From assembly GCF_040215725.1 (NCBI RefSeq), contig NZ_CP157968.1:1240001-1304000 (forward strand): a DNA stretch of 64,000 bases, written 5' to 3'. Of the stretch, positions 16,479 through 24,960 are shown piece by piece. The notes beneath the pieces are model-generated. The model made no database searches and was not told where the DNA came from. It was given only the letters and a program-made list of their open reading frames with translations. The number at the start of each line of letters is the position of its first letter. Position 1 is the stretch's first letter. The DNA is from Rhizobium sp. ZPR4 (lineage in GTDB: Bacteria; Pseudomonadota; Alphaproteobacteria; Rhizobiales; Rhizobiaceae). Both the position numbers and the translations under genes were made by a program.

Positions 16479-17324
16479 ATGGCTGCGAAGACAATGGCTG
16501 CGAGCACCACCGTCGGCATCGGCAAATCGGTGGGCTGGACGCGCACCCTCGTGCTTGCATTGATGACGCTTGTTGCCCTGAGCCCGATCCTCGTCATTTT
16601 CGGCCTTGCCTTGCGGCCACGCCTTTATTCCGACGTCACCGGCCCGACGCTCGAGACATTCGTCTATGTCATCAGGAATACGGATATTCTGGTGTGGTTG
16701 AAGAACAGCCTCATCGTATCCGTCATCGCCTCCTGTCTGGCGCTGTTCGTTGCCGCGCCGGCGGGCTATGTGCTGTCGCGCGCCCGTGGTGGTGCCGTAT
16801 CGCTCTATTCGATGCTGATCTTCATCATCCAGAGCTTCCCGATCGTCGTCTTCATCATCCCGCTGTTCATCATGCTGTCGCGGATCGGGCTCGTCGACAC
16901 CTTGGCCGGTGTTTCGATCATCTATGTCGCCTCCAGCGTGTCGGTCGCCTGCTGGATGATGGCGGCCTATTTCGACGGCATACCGACAGATCTCGAAGAG
17001 GCAGCCTGGATCGACGGCTGCAGCATGTTCGGCGCGTTTCTGCGCATCGTGCTTCCCAATTCGCTGCCCGGCATTCTGTCCACGGCGATCTATGGGTTTC
17101 TCGTCGCCTGGAACGACTATCTGGTGGCGCTGGTCTTTCTGCGCACGGACAGTCGCTTCACCTTGCCTGTCGGCCTGCAGACGTTCTTCCAGCAGAACCA
17201 GACCGATTGGGGTCCCGTCATGGCCTGCGCCGTCATCATGCTGGCGCCGCCGGTCATCATCTTTGCCTTGCTCAATCGCTTTTTCAGTATCGGTGGCATC
17301 GGCGGCTCGCTCGCCGGCCGATGA
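16479..17324 (+). CDS. Sugar ABC transporter permease (MalG type)
   Basis: This 281-residue partner permease has six predicted helices, the EAA loop LEEAAWIDGCSMFGAFLRIVLPN near residues 170-192, and the typical C-terminal AWNDYLVALVFL segment. Start ATG 16479 has AGGAGG 7 bases upstream. The gene that follows is an enzyme subunit, not an ATPase. The MalK-type ATPase at 24961 is a plausible shared energiser. Confidence 0.92.
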   Translation: MAAKTMAASTTVGIGKSVGWTRTLVLALMTLVALSPILVIFGLALRPRLYSDVTGPTLETFVYVIRNTDILVWLKNSLIVSVIASCLALFVAAPAGYVLSRARGGAVSLYSMLIFIIQSFPIVVFIIPLFIMLSRIGLVDTLAGVSIIYVASSVSVACWMMAAYFDGIPTDLEEAAWIDGCSMFGAFLRIVLPNSLPGILSTAIYGFLVAWNDYLVALVFLRTDSRFTLPVGLQTFFQQNQTDWGPVMACAVIMLAPPVIIFALLNRFFSIGGIGGSLAGR

Positions 17325-17345
17325 TATGATCTCAAGAGGCTTTCC

Positions 17346-17786
17346 ATGTCAGATGCCAAGAACCGCGCGTTCAGGCTCGAAACCTTTCGGGCCGTGCTCG
17401 ATCGTATCATTCCTGCGGATGATTATCCCGGCGCGCTCGATAATGGCGTAGACGGCTTCATTCTCTCGCTGTGGGACGCCGGTCTCGTTGCCGATCCGCA
17501 GGCGATAGACCGGGGCCTCATGGATCTGGATGCGCAGGCATCGGGCGGCTTTGCCAGGCTATTGCCCGAGGAACAGGATCGCCTCCTCGCGGAGTGTAAG
17601 GACGAAGCCTGGTTCCACATGCTTTGCGAGCTGGCTGCGGAAGGGTTTTATGCCGACCCGGCAAATGGCGCCAATCCGGATGCGGTGTCATGGGGAATGA
17701 TCGGCTATCGCCCGGGCTTGCCGGAGGGGCCAAGCGGGCCGTCGGAGAATCCGCAGGACGTCGTGCGCGGGAGGTTATGGGCATGA
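17346..17786 (+). CDS. Gluconate 2-dehydrogenase subunit 3-like small subunit
   Basis: This 146-residue protein resembles the small subunit (Gluconate_2-dh3) of membrane or periplasmic FAD dehydrogenases, with the characteristic FRAVLDRIIPADDYPGALD near the N-terminus and a Trp-rich C-terminal SWGMIGYRPGLPEG. Family members usually carry a Tat signal that exports the large subunit as a hitchhiker; this one starts with MSDAKNRAF and has no signal. The complex is therefore probably cytoplasmic. Its stop overlaps the GMC start (ATGA). Confidence 0.85.
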   Translation: MSDAKNRAFRLETFRAVLDRIIPADDYPGALDNGVDGFILSLWDAGLVADPQAIDRGLMDLDAQASGGFARLLPEEQDRLLAECKDEAWFHMLCELAAEGFYADPANGANPDAVSWGMIGYRPGLPEGPSGPSENPQDVVRGRLWA

Positions 17787-19432
17787 AGATCGACTATGAT
17801 GCGATCATCGTGGGTGCCGGTGCTGCAGGCAATATCGCGGCCGCTGTTCTGGCCGAAGCCGGCAAGCGCATCCTGCTCATCGAGCGCGGCAAGAGGCGAA
17901 CCTATGCCGAAGACGGTCATCGCGATCATCTGCGAAATCATCGGCTGCAGGCCTATGGCTTCAATACCGGGCCGGAGATCGACGGCAACCCGCGCGTCTT
18001 CATCGATCAGCAGGGCGGGCGGCACATCGTCAAGCCGCACCAGGATAATTACCACGTCAATGCCGCGGTCGTCGGCGGCGGGACCTTCGTCTATGGCGGG
18101 CTCGCCTGGCGCTTTCATCCCAAGGATTTCCGTATGGCGTCGACCTATGGGCGTCCGGAAGGCTCCTCATTGGTCGACTGGCCGATTTCCTATGGGAATC
18201 TGGAGCCCTGGTATGGGAAGGCAGAGCACGAAATAGGCGTTTCCGGCGATGGCAACGGCGATCGCAATTCCGGCCCGCGCGGGCGCGATTATCCAATGCC
18301 GCCGGTGGCGGACAATCCAACGAGCGCGCACCTTCGGGCCGGCGCCAGCGCGCTCGGCCTCTCGACGTTTACGCCGCCGCTTCTTGTCAATACCGTGCCG
18401 CGCGCCGGGCGAGGGGCCTGTATCCACTGCGGCTCATGCGTCGGATTTCCCTGCCCGAGCAACGGTAAGAACGGTACGCAGAACACCATGCTGCCGCGCG
18501 CGCTGGCGACGGGGCTCTGCGATCTCCTGACCGAGACGGTTGTGGAGCAAGTCGCAACCGATGATCGAGGCAATGTCATCGGCGTTGATATTCTCGAGGC
18601 GGATGCGGCCGGGCAGCTCACGCGCCGCCGCATTTGCTCGCGCATCGTCATCCTGTCGGCCGGCGCGATCGAAACGGCAAGGCTCATGCTGCTGACGCGC
18701 ACGGAGCGGGAGCCGAACGGGCTCGGCAACAATCGCGATCAGGTCGGCCGCAATCTGCAGGGGCACTATTATCCGACGGTCTTCGGTCTTTTCGAGGAGC
18801 CCGTTCAAGACAGCAAGGGACCCGGCGTGTCGATCGCGACGACCGACTACAATCACGGCAATGACGGTGTCATCGGTGGCGCCATGTTGGCTGACGATTT
18901 CGTCATGCTGCCGATCATCCTCTGGAAATCCGGCCTGCCGGACGACCTGCCGCGATATGGGCTGGCGGCAAAGCACTTCATGCGCGACAACTTCACTCGC
19001 ATCGCGCAGATCAAGGGACCAGTGCATGAAATACCGAGCGCGGACTGTCGCGTTCGCCTCGATCCGGAAGTCCGCGACAAATATGGGCGTTCCGTCGCTC
19101 AGCTGTCGGGAATGACGCATCCCGAAACCGTTCGAACTGCCGACTATATCCTCGATAAGGCCGATGCCTGGATGCGGGCATCGGGCGCCGTGCGGACTTG
19201 GGGCAGGAAGCAGACGCTCCGCCTTTCGGCGGGCCAGCACCAGGCCGGCACCTGCCGCATGGGAGAGACGCCGGAGACGTCCGTGACCGATAGCTTCGGC
19301 AAGGTCTGGGGCCACGACAATCTCTATGTCTGCGATGCCTCGCTGCATCCGACGAATGGCGGCTACAACCCTGTGCTGACGGTCATGGCGTTGGCATTTC
19401 GAAATGCCGAGCGGATCGCCAATCTTCTCTAG
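17783..19432 (+). CDS. GMC oxidoreductase, likely glucoside 3-dehydrogenase-type large subunit
   Basis: This 549-residue FAD enzyme has the Rossmann motif GAGAAGNIAA near residue 11 and an FAD Glu at LLIERGK. A cysteine cluster C213-x2-C-x2-C-x4-C (CIHCGSCVGFPCP) resembles the Fe-S site of FAD glucose dehydrogenases. The C-terminus has GQHQAGTCRMG and HPTNGGYNPVLTVMALA, supplying the His-Asn type catalytic residues. ATG 17783 has GGGAGG 8 bases upstream and overlaps the small-subunit stop. Such enzymes oxidise C3 of glycosides. No cytochrome subunit gene is present, so the electron acceptor is unknown. Confidence 0.88.
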   Translation: MKIDYDAIIVGAGAAGNIAAAVLAEAGKRILLIERGKRRTYAEDGHRDHLRNHRLQAYGFNTGPEIDGNPRVFIDQQGGRHIVKPHQDNYHVNAAVVGGGTFVYGGLAWRFHPKDFRMASTYGRPEGSSLVDWPISYGNLEPWYGKAEHEIGVSGDGNGDRNSGPRGRDYPMPPVADNPTSAHLRAGASALGLSTFTPPLLVNTVPRAGRGACIHCGSCVGFPCPSNGKNGTQNTMLPRALATGLCDLLTETVVEQVATDDRGNVIGVDILEADAAGQLTRRRICSRIVILSAGAIETARLMLLTRTEREPNGLGNNRDQVGRNLQGHYYPTVFGLFEEPVQDSKGPGVSIATTDYNHGNDGVIGGAMLADDFVMLPIILWKSGLPDDLPRYGLAAKHFMRDNFTRIAQIKGPVHEIPSADCRVRLDPEVRDKYGRSVAQLSGMTHPETVRTADYILDKADAWMRASGAVRTWGRKQTLRLSAGQHQAGTCRMGETPETSVTDSFGKVWGHDNLYVCDASLHPTNGGYNPVLTVMALAFRNAERIANLL

Positions 19433-19567
19433 CGGGGAAGAAGGTGCAGCTTTCTGCGCACCCGGTTTGTCGCTCATGGCGCAGCACGGCCAAGGCTTTC
19501 GGTCCGCGCATCGATATTCAGGCTATTTGGTGGTTGTTGATGAAAATGGGATCGCATAAGCTGTTTG

Positions 19568-19581
19568 TATTATCGTTAATC
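19568..19581 (+). promoter_or_regulatory. LacI-type operator upstream of the TolB-like gene
   Basis: TATTATCGTTAATC differs at two positions from the perfect palindrome TATTAACGTTAATA found at 23059. It lies 17 bases before the ATG of the TolB-like gene, and so within its leader. It is probably a site for the LacI protein encoded at 20596. Confidence 0.55.
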
Positions 19582-19598
19582 CAAGTGGAGGAGAGATC

Positions 19599-20513
19599 AT
19601 GCCATCCATGCGCCCGGGACCGGAAACCCGACGTTTATTGCCGCGTCAAATCAGCGAACTCGTCGTCTTCGATATCGCGACTTCGACGGCGCGCGTGATC
19701 TATGAAACCGGCGAGCTTATCGAGGCACCCAATTGGTCGCCCGATGGCAAGTGGCTGATCTATAATGGCGACGGCCGCCTCTTTCGCATCTCTCCGGATG
19801 GTCAGGATGGCCCGCATCGCATCAACACGGCACCGGTCGAGAATCTGAACAACGACCATGTCGTATCGCCGGACGGGCGCTCCTTCTTCGTCAGTGCCAA
19901 CGACGGTCATCTTTATCAGGTGCCGTTCGAAGGCGGCGTGCCGTGCCGCGTCTCCAACGAGCACGAGGCTTCGCGCGGCTTCAAATATTACCTGCACGGC
20001 ATTTCGCCTGACGGTGCAACGCTCGCCTATATCGGGCTGGAGCGCCGCGAGGGCGGCGGAATCTTCACGCGTGTCTGCACTATCCCTTCCGCAGGCGGTG
20101 ACGACGTATTCCTGACCGACGGCGCATGTCCCGTCGACGGTTCCGAGTTCTCGCGGGATGGGAAATGGATCTATTTCAACTCCGAAGCTGCGGCGACCCA
20201 GCGCGGACATGCACAGGCTTTCCGCATGCGTCCCGATGGCTCCGAGCTGGAGCAGTTGACGCATGACGAGCGGGTGAACTGGTTCCCGCATCCGGCGCCC
20301 AATGGCCGCGACCTCGTTTATCTGAGCTATCCGGTGGGAACGACGGGTCACCCCGCAGACAAGGATGTCATCCTTCGGCTCATGCCCGCGGAAGGCGGCA
20401 AGGCGCGCGATCTCGATGCCTTCAATGGCGGGCAGGGCACGATCAACGTGAATTCCTGGGCGCCGAATTCCAGCGCTTTCGCCTATGTCCGCTACCCGGT
20501 GTCGGCGGGCTGA
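19599..20513 (+). CDS. TolB-like WD40/PD40 beta-propeller protein, cytoplasmic
   Basis: This 304-residue protein is built of PD40-type repeats: WSPDGKWLIY, ISPDGQDG, VSPDGRSFFVS, ISPDGATLAYIG, FSRDGKWIYF and WAPNSSAFAYV each mark a propeller blade. Unlike true TolB there is no signal peptide, so it is probably cytoplasmic. Similar folds occur in oligogalacturonate lyase and other sugar-active proteins. It has GGAGGAGAG before the ATG. A LacI-like operator sits just upstream, linking it to the sugar regulon that follows. The exact activity is unknown. Confidence 0.75.
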   Translation: MPSMRPGPETRRLLPRQISELVVFDIATSTARVIYETGELIEAPNWSPDGKWLIYNGDGRLFRISPDGQDGPHRINTAPVENLNNDHVVSPDGRSFFVSANDGHLYQVPFEGGVPCRVSNEHEASRGFKYYLHGISPDGATLAYIGLERREGGGIFTRVCTIPSAGGDDVFLTDGACPVDGSEFSRDGKWIYFNSEAAATQRGHAQAFRMRPDGSELEQLTHDERVNWFPHPAPNGRDLVYLSYPVGTTGHPADKDVILRLMPAEGGKARDLDAFNGGQGTINVNSWAPNSSAFAYVRYPVSAG

Positions 20514-20550
20514 CCCGCTTGCCGGGACAGTTTGGGTATTTTGTTTTTAT

Positions 20551-20594
20551 GCAATTCCAGACGGAAAACCGCCATACACTTTTCCTGGAATTGC
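20551..20594 (-). repeat. RIME-like intergenic palindromic repeat, copy 1
   Basis: GCAATTCCAG (20551-20560) and CTGGAATTGC (20585-20594) form a perfect 10-bp inverted repeat, with an inner GGAAAA/TTTTCC pair, so the whole element folds into one hairpin. On the minus strand it reads GCAATTCCAGGAAAAGTG and onward, matching copy 3 at 63251. It lies between two convergent genes and could serve as a bidirectional terminator. Confidence 0.8.
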
Positions 20595-20595
20595 G

Positions 20596-21621
20596 CTAGC
20601 TGCGAAGGGTCGAATTCGAGCTTTGGCGTATGAGAAGATCCGGCTCGATCAGGGTGACGCGTGGCGGTGGCAAATCTGCCTCCGCGCTGATCAGATCGAC
20701 GACGCGCTCGACGGCCATCGCCGATACACGCTCGACGTTATAATCGACCGTCGAGATCGGTGTGACCGCATATTCGCCGAACTCGATATTGTCGAAGCCC
20801 ATGAGCGCGACGTCGTCGGGGACGCGAATGCCGTTGCGGGCGCAATAACGCAAGACGCCCAGCGCCAGTGAATCATTGGTTGCGAAGATGGCGGATGCGC
20901 CGAGCCGCTGGCTGAAGATCGTATCCGCGGCCCAATAGCCATGCGCGACCGAGTGACCACTCGGCTTGATAAACAGCGCGGTATCGATGTCTGCGCCAGC
21001 ATCCCGATACGCCTGCATATAGCCCTCGAGCTTTTCCGAATTGCCGAGCTTCGTGCCGCCATCGATGATGACGATACGGCGGTGGCCACTGCCAAGAAGA
21101 TGAGCAACCGCCTTATAAGCCCCCATCCGTTCATCCATGCAGACGGCATCGATGCCGGCATCCGGATCGCCGACGAGCAGGACAACGGGATAATTGCGTG
21201 CGCGCAGCTTGCGGATATGATCCAGGCGGCGATGGCTGCAGGGAAAGACCAGCATGCCGTCGGCGCGTCGCGCCCGAAAGGTTTCAATCATCCTCTCTTC
21301 GACTGCGATGTCGTTGTTCGAGGTCGCGAAAAGGGTCGTATAGCCACGCTTGGAAAGCTCGCCTTCCACGGCCTGTGCAACGGCTGTCAGCACGGGATTG
21401 GAAAGGTCGGTCAGGATCAGCCCGATCGATCGGGTTTCCCGCCGCACCAGCGACGTGGCGACGTAATTGGGCAGATAATTAAGCTCGCGCGCCACATCCG
21501 CGATGAGGGTGCGGGTCTCAGGCGGGATGCGCGAGCTGCCCCGCAAAGCCAGCGACACGGTATTCACCGAAAATCCGGTCTTGTCGGCGATGTCCTTCAA
21601 GCGCGCCGCAGGCTTTGCCAT
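20596..21621 (-). CDS. LacI-family regulator of the second sugar regulon
   Basis: This 341-residue regulator has the helix-turn-helix LKDIADKTGFSVNTVSLALRG (about 8-28), the hinge NYVATSLVRRETRSIGLI, and a sugar-sensor domain with FATNDSLALGVLRYCARNG and LMGFDNIEFGEYAVTPIST. It lies 16 bases behind a VOC gene in the same direction and forms an operon with it. Four related 14-bp operator sequences nearby (19568, 22099, 23059 and the divergent face of the last) suggest it controls the TolB-like gene, its own operon and the ABC operon. Confidence 0.92.
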   Translation of the reverse strand: MAKPAARLKDIADKTGFSVNTVSLALRGSSRIPPETRTLIADVARELNYLPNYVATSLVRRETRSIGLILTDLSNPVLTAVAQAVEGELSKRGYTTLFATSNNDIAVEERMIETFRARRADGMLVFPCSHRRLDHIRKLRARNYPVVLLVGDPDAGIDAVCMDERMGAYKAVAHLLGSGHRRIVIIDGGTKLGNSEKLEGYMQAYRDAGADIDTALFIKPSGHSVAHGYWAADTIFSQRLGASAIFATNDSLALGVLRYCARNGIRVPDDVALMGFDNIEFGEYAVTPISTVDYNVERVSAMAVERVVDLISAEADLPPPRVTLIEPDLLIRQSSNSTLRS

Positions 21622-21637
21622 GCAAATTCGACTCCCG

Positions 21638-22078
21638 TCACACCGTTTGCTGTTTCAGAGCGGCGATCGCTCTGTATTGCAGGCAATCCGGCGCCATTTC
21701 CATCAATTCGATCCTGTTGCCATCCGGATCTTCAATCCATGCGCCACGATTCCCGTCAAGTCCGGACTTGATGGGCGAGGTGAGCGCAATTCCAGCCTTC
21801 TCCAGCTTTGCCGCCGCAACATCGAGATTGTCAATCGTCAGGCAGAGATGGTTGGTGCCGTTGGCATTAGGCCCAGGAGCACGATTGCCTTCTGCGCCGG
21901 GGAAGAGCTCAAGAAACTGGAGATCGGTGATGCGCAGATAGACGATCCAGGGCGTCCCGTCATCGCGTACCAGCCTGTGCATTTCCCTGAGGCCGAGGCG
22001 ATCGCGATAGAAATCGAGCGAGGCGCCGAGGTCCTTGACCTTGATGGCGAGGTGGCCGAGGCCGGTGATATGATCCAT
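21638..22078 (-). CDS. VOC-family (glyoxalase-fold) protein
   Basis: This 146-residue vicinal-oxygen-chelate protein has two beta-alpha-beta-beta-beta halves. Metal ligand candidates are the His in GLGHLAIKV, the Glu in QFLELFPG, the His in TNHLCLTI and the Glu in NRIELMEM, which is the full H-E-H-E set. Members include lactoylglutathione lyases, epimerases and dioxygenases. It is transcribed ahead of, and with, the LacI gene. Confidence 0.87.
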   Translation of the reverse strand: MDHITGLGHLAIKVKDLGASLDFYRDRLGLREMHRLVRDDGTPWIVYLRITDLQFLELFPGAEGNRAPGPNANGTNHLCLTIDNLDVAAAKLEKAGIALTSPIKSGLDGNRGAWIEDPDGNRIELMEMAPDCLQYRAIAALKQQTV

Positions 22079-22098
22079 GATATAGCTCCAAAGAGTTG

Positions 22099-22112
22099 TT
22101 TTAGCGATAATA
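22099..22112 (-). promoter_or_regulatory. Weaker LacI-type operator upstream of the VOC-lacI operon
   Basis: Read on the minus strand this is TATTATCGCTAAAA, 11 of 14 matches to the perfect palindrome at 23059 and sharing the TATTATCG half with the site at 19568. It lies 20 bases before the VOC start, which would allow autoregulation of the LacI gene. Confidence 0.4.
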
Positions 22113-22186
22113 TAGCGTGGGTGGAAAGCAATGTTTTGGCGGCTTCCGTTTGGACGGCAAGCCTGGTGGATCGAAGCTGATATCTG

Positions 22187-22993
22187 CTAGTCCCAGAGTG
22201 GCGCGCCGGGCGGATCGATCGCCCGTGAACTTTGCGGCAGGGCGTCGATCACCTCCATGTCGGTGGTGGTCAGATCAAGTTTGTGTGCCAGCCAGTTCGA
22301 GCGAATGCGTTCCGGCTTCGACGAGGTCGGGATGGCCGCATAGCCCTTGAAGAGTTCATAGGCGAGCGCCACCTGTTCGACGGTTACCTCATGTCGCGCG
22401 GCAATCGCCCGCATCTGCCCGATATCGCCTATCCGGCCCTGCGCGACGGGTTGATAGCAGGTGACGAGGATGTCGCGCTCCGTGCAATAGGCGGCAATTT
22501 TCCGGTTCTGGAACAAGGGGCTGAGTTCGATCTGGTTCGTCGCGATAGCGCCGTTGCCGAGAAGCGTCTCGGCCTTTTCCAGGAGGGCAATGGTAAAGTT
22601 CGAGACGCCGATCATGCGCGTCAGCCCCATTGCCTGAGCTTCGGCGATTTGCTCGAGATAGATTTCCGGTTCGATGCGGTCATAGGGTGGTGGCCAGTGG
22701 ATCAGAGTCAGGTCGACCCGATCGACGCCGATGGTTTCCAGACTTTTCCGTAGCGACGGCAGCAGTTTTCCGGGGTCGAGATTGTCCACCTTGATCTTCG
22801 TGGTAACGAAGATCTCCTCCCGGTTCAGCCCGCTTTGCCGCATTGCCTCGCCAACGCTGGCCTCCGTGCCATAGGACTGCGCCGTATCGAGGTGGCGATA
22901 GCCCGTTTCGAGCGCGCAGAGAATTGCAGCGACGCCCTCGGCGCCCGTTCTCCCCCAAGTCCCAAAGCCCAGCCGTGGAATCGAAGCTGTCAT
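22187..22993 (-). CDS. Aldo/keto reductase
   Basis: This 268-residue TIM-barrel NADPH oxidoreductase has the catalytic tetrad visible as the Asp and Tyr in HLDTAQSYGTE, a Lys in VTTKIKV and the His in LIHWP. Cofactor-binding GVSNF and the late TSSKPERI segment are present. The start is the ATG at 22993, with GGAGGAGAC right upstream; the open frame continues 82 codons further but covers the operator and lacks family similarity. It is divergent from the sugar ABC operon and shares its regulatory gap. It probably reduces or oxidises a sugar intermediate. Confidence 0.9.
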   Translation of the reverse strand: MTASIPRLGFGTWGRTGAEGVAAILCALETGYRHLDTAQSYGTEASVGEAMRQSGLNREEIFVTTKIKVDNLDPGKLLPSLRKSLETIGVDRVDLTLIHWPPPYDRIEPEIYLEQIAEAQAMGLTRMIGVSNFTIALLEKAETLLGNGAIATNQIELSPLFQNRKIAAYCTERDILVTCYQPVAQGRIGDIGQMRAIAARHEVTVEQVALAYELFKGYAAIPTSSKPERIRSNWLAHKLDLTTTDMEVIDALPQSSRAIDPPGAPLWD

Positions 22994-23058
22994 GATGTCT
23001 CCTCCAAAAGACCCCCGATCGGCAAATACCTGCTTGACGCCCATCGAGAAGGCGCTAG

Positions 23059-23072
23059 TATTAACGTTAATA
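23059..23072 (+). promoter_or_regulatory. Perfect LacI-type operator TATTAACGTTAATA
   Basis: This 14-bp perfect palindrome with a central CG lies in the gap between the divergent aldo/keto reductase and sugar ABC operon. Its distance is 66 bases from one start and 54 from the other. It is the best version of a motif also found at 19568 and 22099, so it is assigned to the LacI encoded at 20596. Confidence 0.8.
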
Positions 23073-23126
23073 TCAGGATGTGCAAGCGCTGGAGGAGGCG
23101 GCACAGGCTGATCGGGAGGAAAATCG

Positions 23127-24026
23127 ATGGCATTGAGATGGAGCCGGGTCACCCCGCAGCTTGCGCTAGCGCCTGCCGTGCTGATCACGGTCGTCGCGTT
23201 CATCGGGTCGATCGTCTGGACCGTCGTGCTTTCGTTCACCCGCAGCCGGCGTCTTCCGGATTATGAGATCGACTGGTCCAATCCATTCCGCCAGTACACC
23301 AGGCTCTTTGCCGATGCCGGCTGGGAGATATCCCTTCGCAATCTGATCGTGCTTGCGATCGGCAGCGCGCTTGCGATCGTGCTCGGTTTCATTCTTGCCG
23401 CCATGATTGAACGGGAACGGCGTGGCGAGGATGTCTTCCGGACCGTCTTTCTCTATCCGCTCGCCGTTTCGCTGATCGTCACCGGTGTTGCCTGGCGCTG
23501 GATTTTCAATCCGCAGCTCGGGCTTGAAAATTTCCTGCATGGCATCGGTCTTACCGGTGTCAGCTTCAATTGGCTGAATGACGGGCAGACGGCAATGTAT
23601 GCGATCATTCTCGCCTCGGTCTGGCAAAGCTCCGGCTTCTACATGGCGCTCATGCTCGCCGGCCTGAAGGGCATCAATCAGGAGATCTGGAGTGCTGCGC
23701 GCATCGATGGCGTCAGCCTCTGGCGCGTCTATCTCGAAGTCATCATCCCGATGATGAAATTCACCTTCCTCACCTGTGCCATCCTGCTGTCGTTGGGCGT
23801 CATCAAGGCCTACGATATCATTGTCGCGATGACCAATGGCGGTCCCGGCCAATCCACATGGCTGCCGGCCTATTTCACGATCAAGGCGATGACGGAGAAG
23901 AGCAATCTCGGTTACGCGTCGGCCGCCGCCTCGATGATGCTCGTCGTAACCCTGGTAATCTTCCTGCCCCTCGTGGCGCTGACCGCCTGGCAGCAGCGTG
24001 CTGCCCGCAAGGCAGGTCACGCATGA
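23127..24026 (+). CDS. Sugar ABC transporter permease (MalF/UgpA type)
   Basis: This 299-residue inner-membrane permease has a first helix near residues 12-35 and the EAA-type loop IWSAARIDGVSLWRVYLEVIIPM near 190-212. A GGGAGGAAAA site precedes ATG 23127. Its stop overlaps the next permease start (ATGA). It is the first gene of a complete sugar importer (two permeases, ATPase, binding protein) under the LacI-type operator at 23059. Confidence 0.92.
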   Translation: MALRWSRVTPQLALAPAVLITVVAFIGSIVWTVVLSFTRSRRLPDYEIDWSNPFRQYTRLFADAGWEISLRNLIVLAIGSALAIVLGFILAAMIERERRGEDVFRTVFLYPLAVSLIVTGVAWRWIFNPQLGLENFLHGIGLTGVSFNWLNDGQTAMYAIILASVWQSSGFYMALMLAGLKGINQEIWSAARIDGVSLWRVYLEVIIPMMKFTFLTCAILLSLGVIKAYDIIVAMTNGGPGQSTWLPAYFTIKAMTEKSNLGYASAAASMMLVVTLVIFLPLVALTAWQQRAARKAGHA

Positions 24027-24952
24027 GCGATATCGCAACCGTCAGACCTTCGGTCGCTGCTGCTGAAGCACCGGTGGAGGTCATGTTCCCCAGAGCGAAG
24101 AAGCGCATCAAGGGGCGCTCGATCGCAGTGCTTGTCTTCCTGTCGATGGCAGCCCTCTTCTTCTGCGTGCCGCTTTATGTGCTGGTCGTCACTTCCTTCA
24201 AATCGATGGACCAGATCCGCGAAGGCGCCATTTTTTCGCTGCCGCGGGAATGGACGATCGAACCTTGGATCTATGCCTGGAGCCAGGCCTGTTCCGGCAT
24301 CACCTGCACCGGTCTTCGGGGCGGCTTCTGGAACTCCGTCGCAATCCTGTTTCCATCGTTGATTGCCTCGATTTCGCTGTCGGCCGTGACGGGCTATGCT
24401 CTGGCGCTGTGGAATGTCAGATGGACGGGCGCATTCCTGTTTCTTCTGTTTCTCTGCGCTTTCGTCCCGTTTCAGATCATCATGTATCCGTTGATTGTCA
24501 TCACGGTCGGCATGGGGATCTATGGCTCGCTCTGGGCAGTTGCCTTCATCCATACCGTACTTTCGATGCCCGTCCTGACGCTGATCTTTCGGAATTACTA
24601 CAAGGATATCCCTGCCGATCTCACCAAGGCGGCAATCATGGATTCAGGCTCGTTCTGGCAGATCTTCATCGAGATCATCCTGCCGATGTCGGGCAATATC
24701 CTGATCGTCGTCCTGATCATGCAGGTCACGCATATCTGGAACGATTATCTGATCGGCGTGACCTTCGGCGGGCTTGGTGCGGCGCCGATGACGGTCAATC
24801 TCGCGAACATGGTGACGGTATCGACGGGCACGGTTGCCTATAATGCCAATATGGCCGCAGCGCTGCTGACCGCCATTCCGCCTCTGTTCATCTACTTTCT
24901 CCTCGGCAAGTTCTTCGTGCAGGGAATCTCAGCCGGCGCGATCAAGGGTTAG
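24023..24952 (+). CDS. Sugar ABC transporter permease (MalG/UgpE type)
   Basis: This 309-residue permease has a roughly 35-residue polar N-terminus, then six helices with the EAA loop LTKAAIMDSGSFWQIFIEIILPM near 205-228 and HIWNDYLIGVTFGG near the C-terminus. ATG 24023 overlaps the preceding stop; the earlier in-frame start at 23858 is inside the upstream gene. It pairs with the permease at 23127. Confidence 0.92.
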   Translation: MSDIATVRPSVAAAEAPVEVMFPRAKKRIKGRSIAVLVFLSMAALFFCVPLYVLVVTSFKSMDQIREGAIFSLPREWTIEPWIYAWSQACSGITCTGLRGGFWNSVAILFPSLIASISLSAVTGYALALWNVRWTGAFLFLLFLCAFVPFQIIMYPLIVITVGMGIYGSLWAVAFIHTVLSMPVLTLIFRNYYKDIPADLTKAAIMDSGSFWQIFIEIILPMSGNILIVVLIMQVTHIWNDYLIGVTFGGLGAAPMTVNLANMVTVSTGTVAYNANMAAALLTAIPPLFIYFLLGKFFVQGISAGAIKG

Positions 24953-24960
24953 GGCAACGG

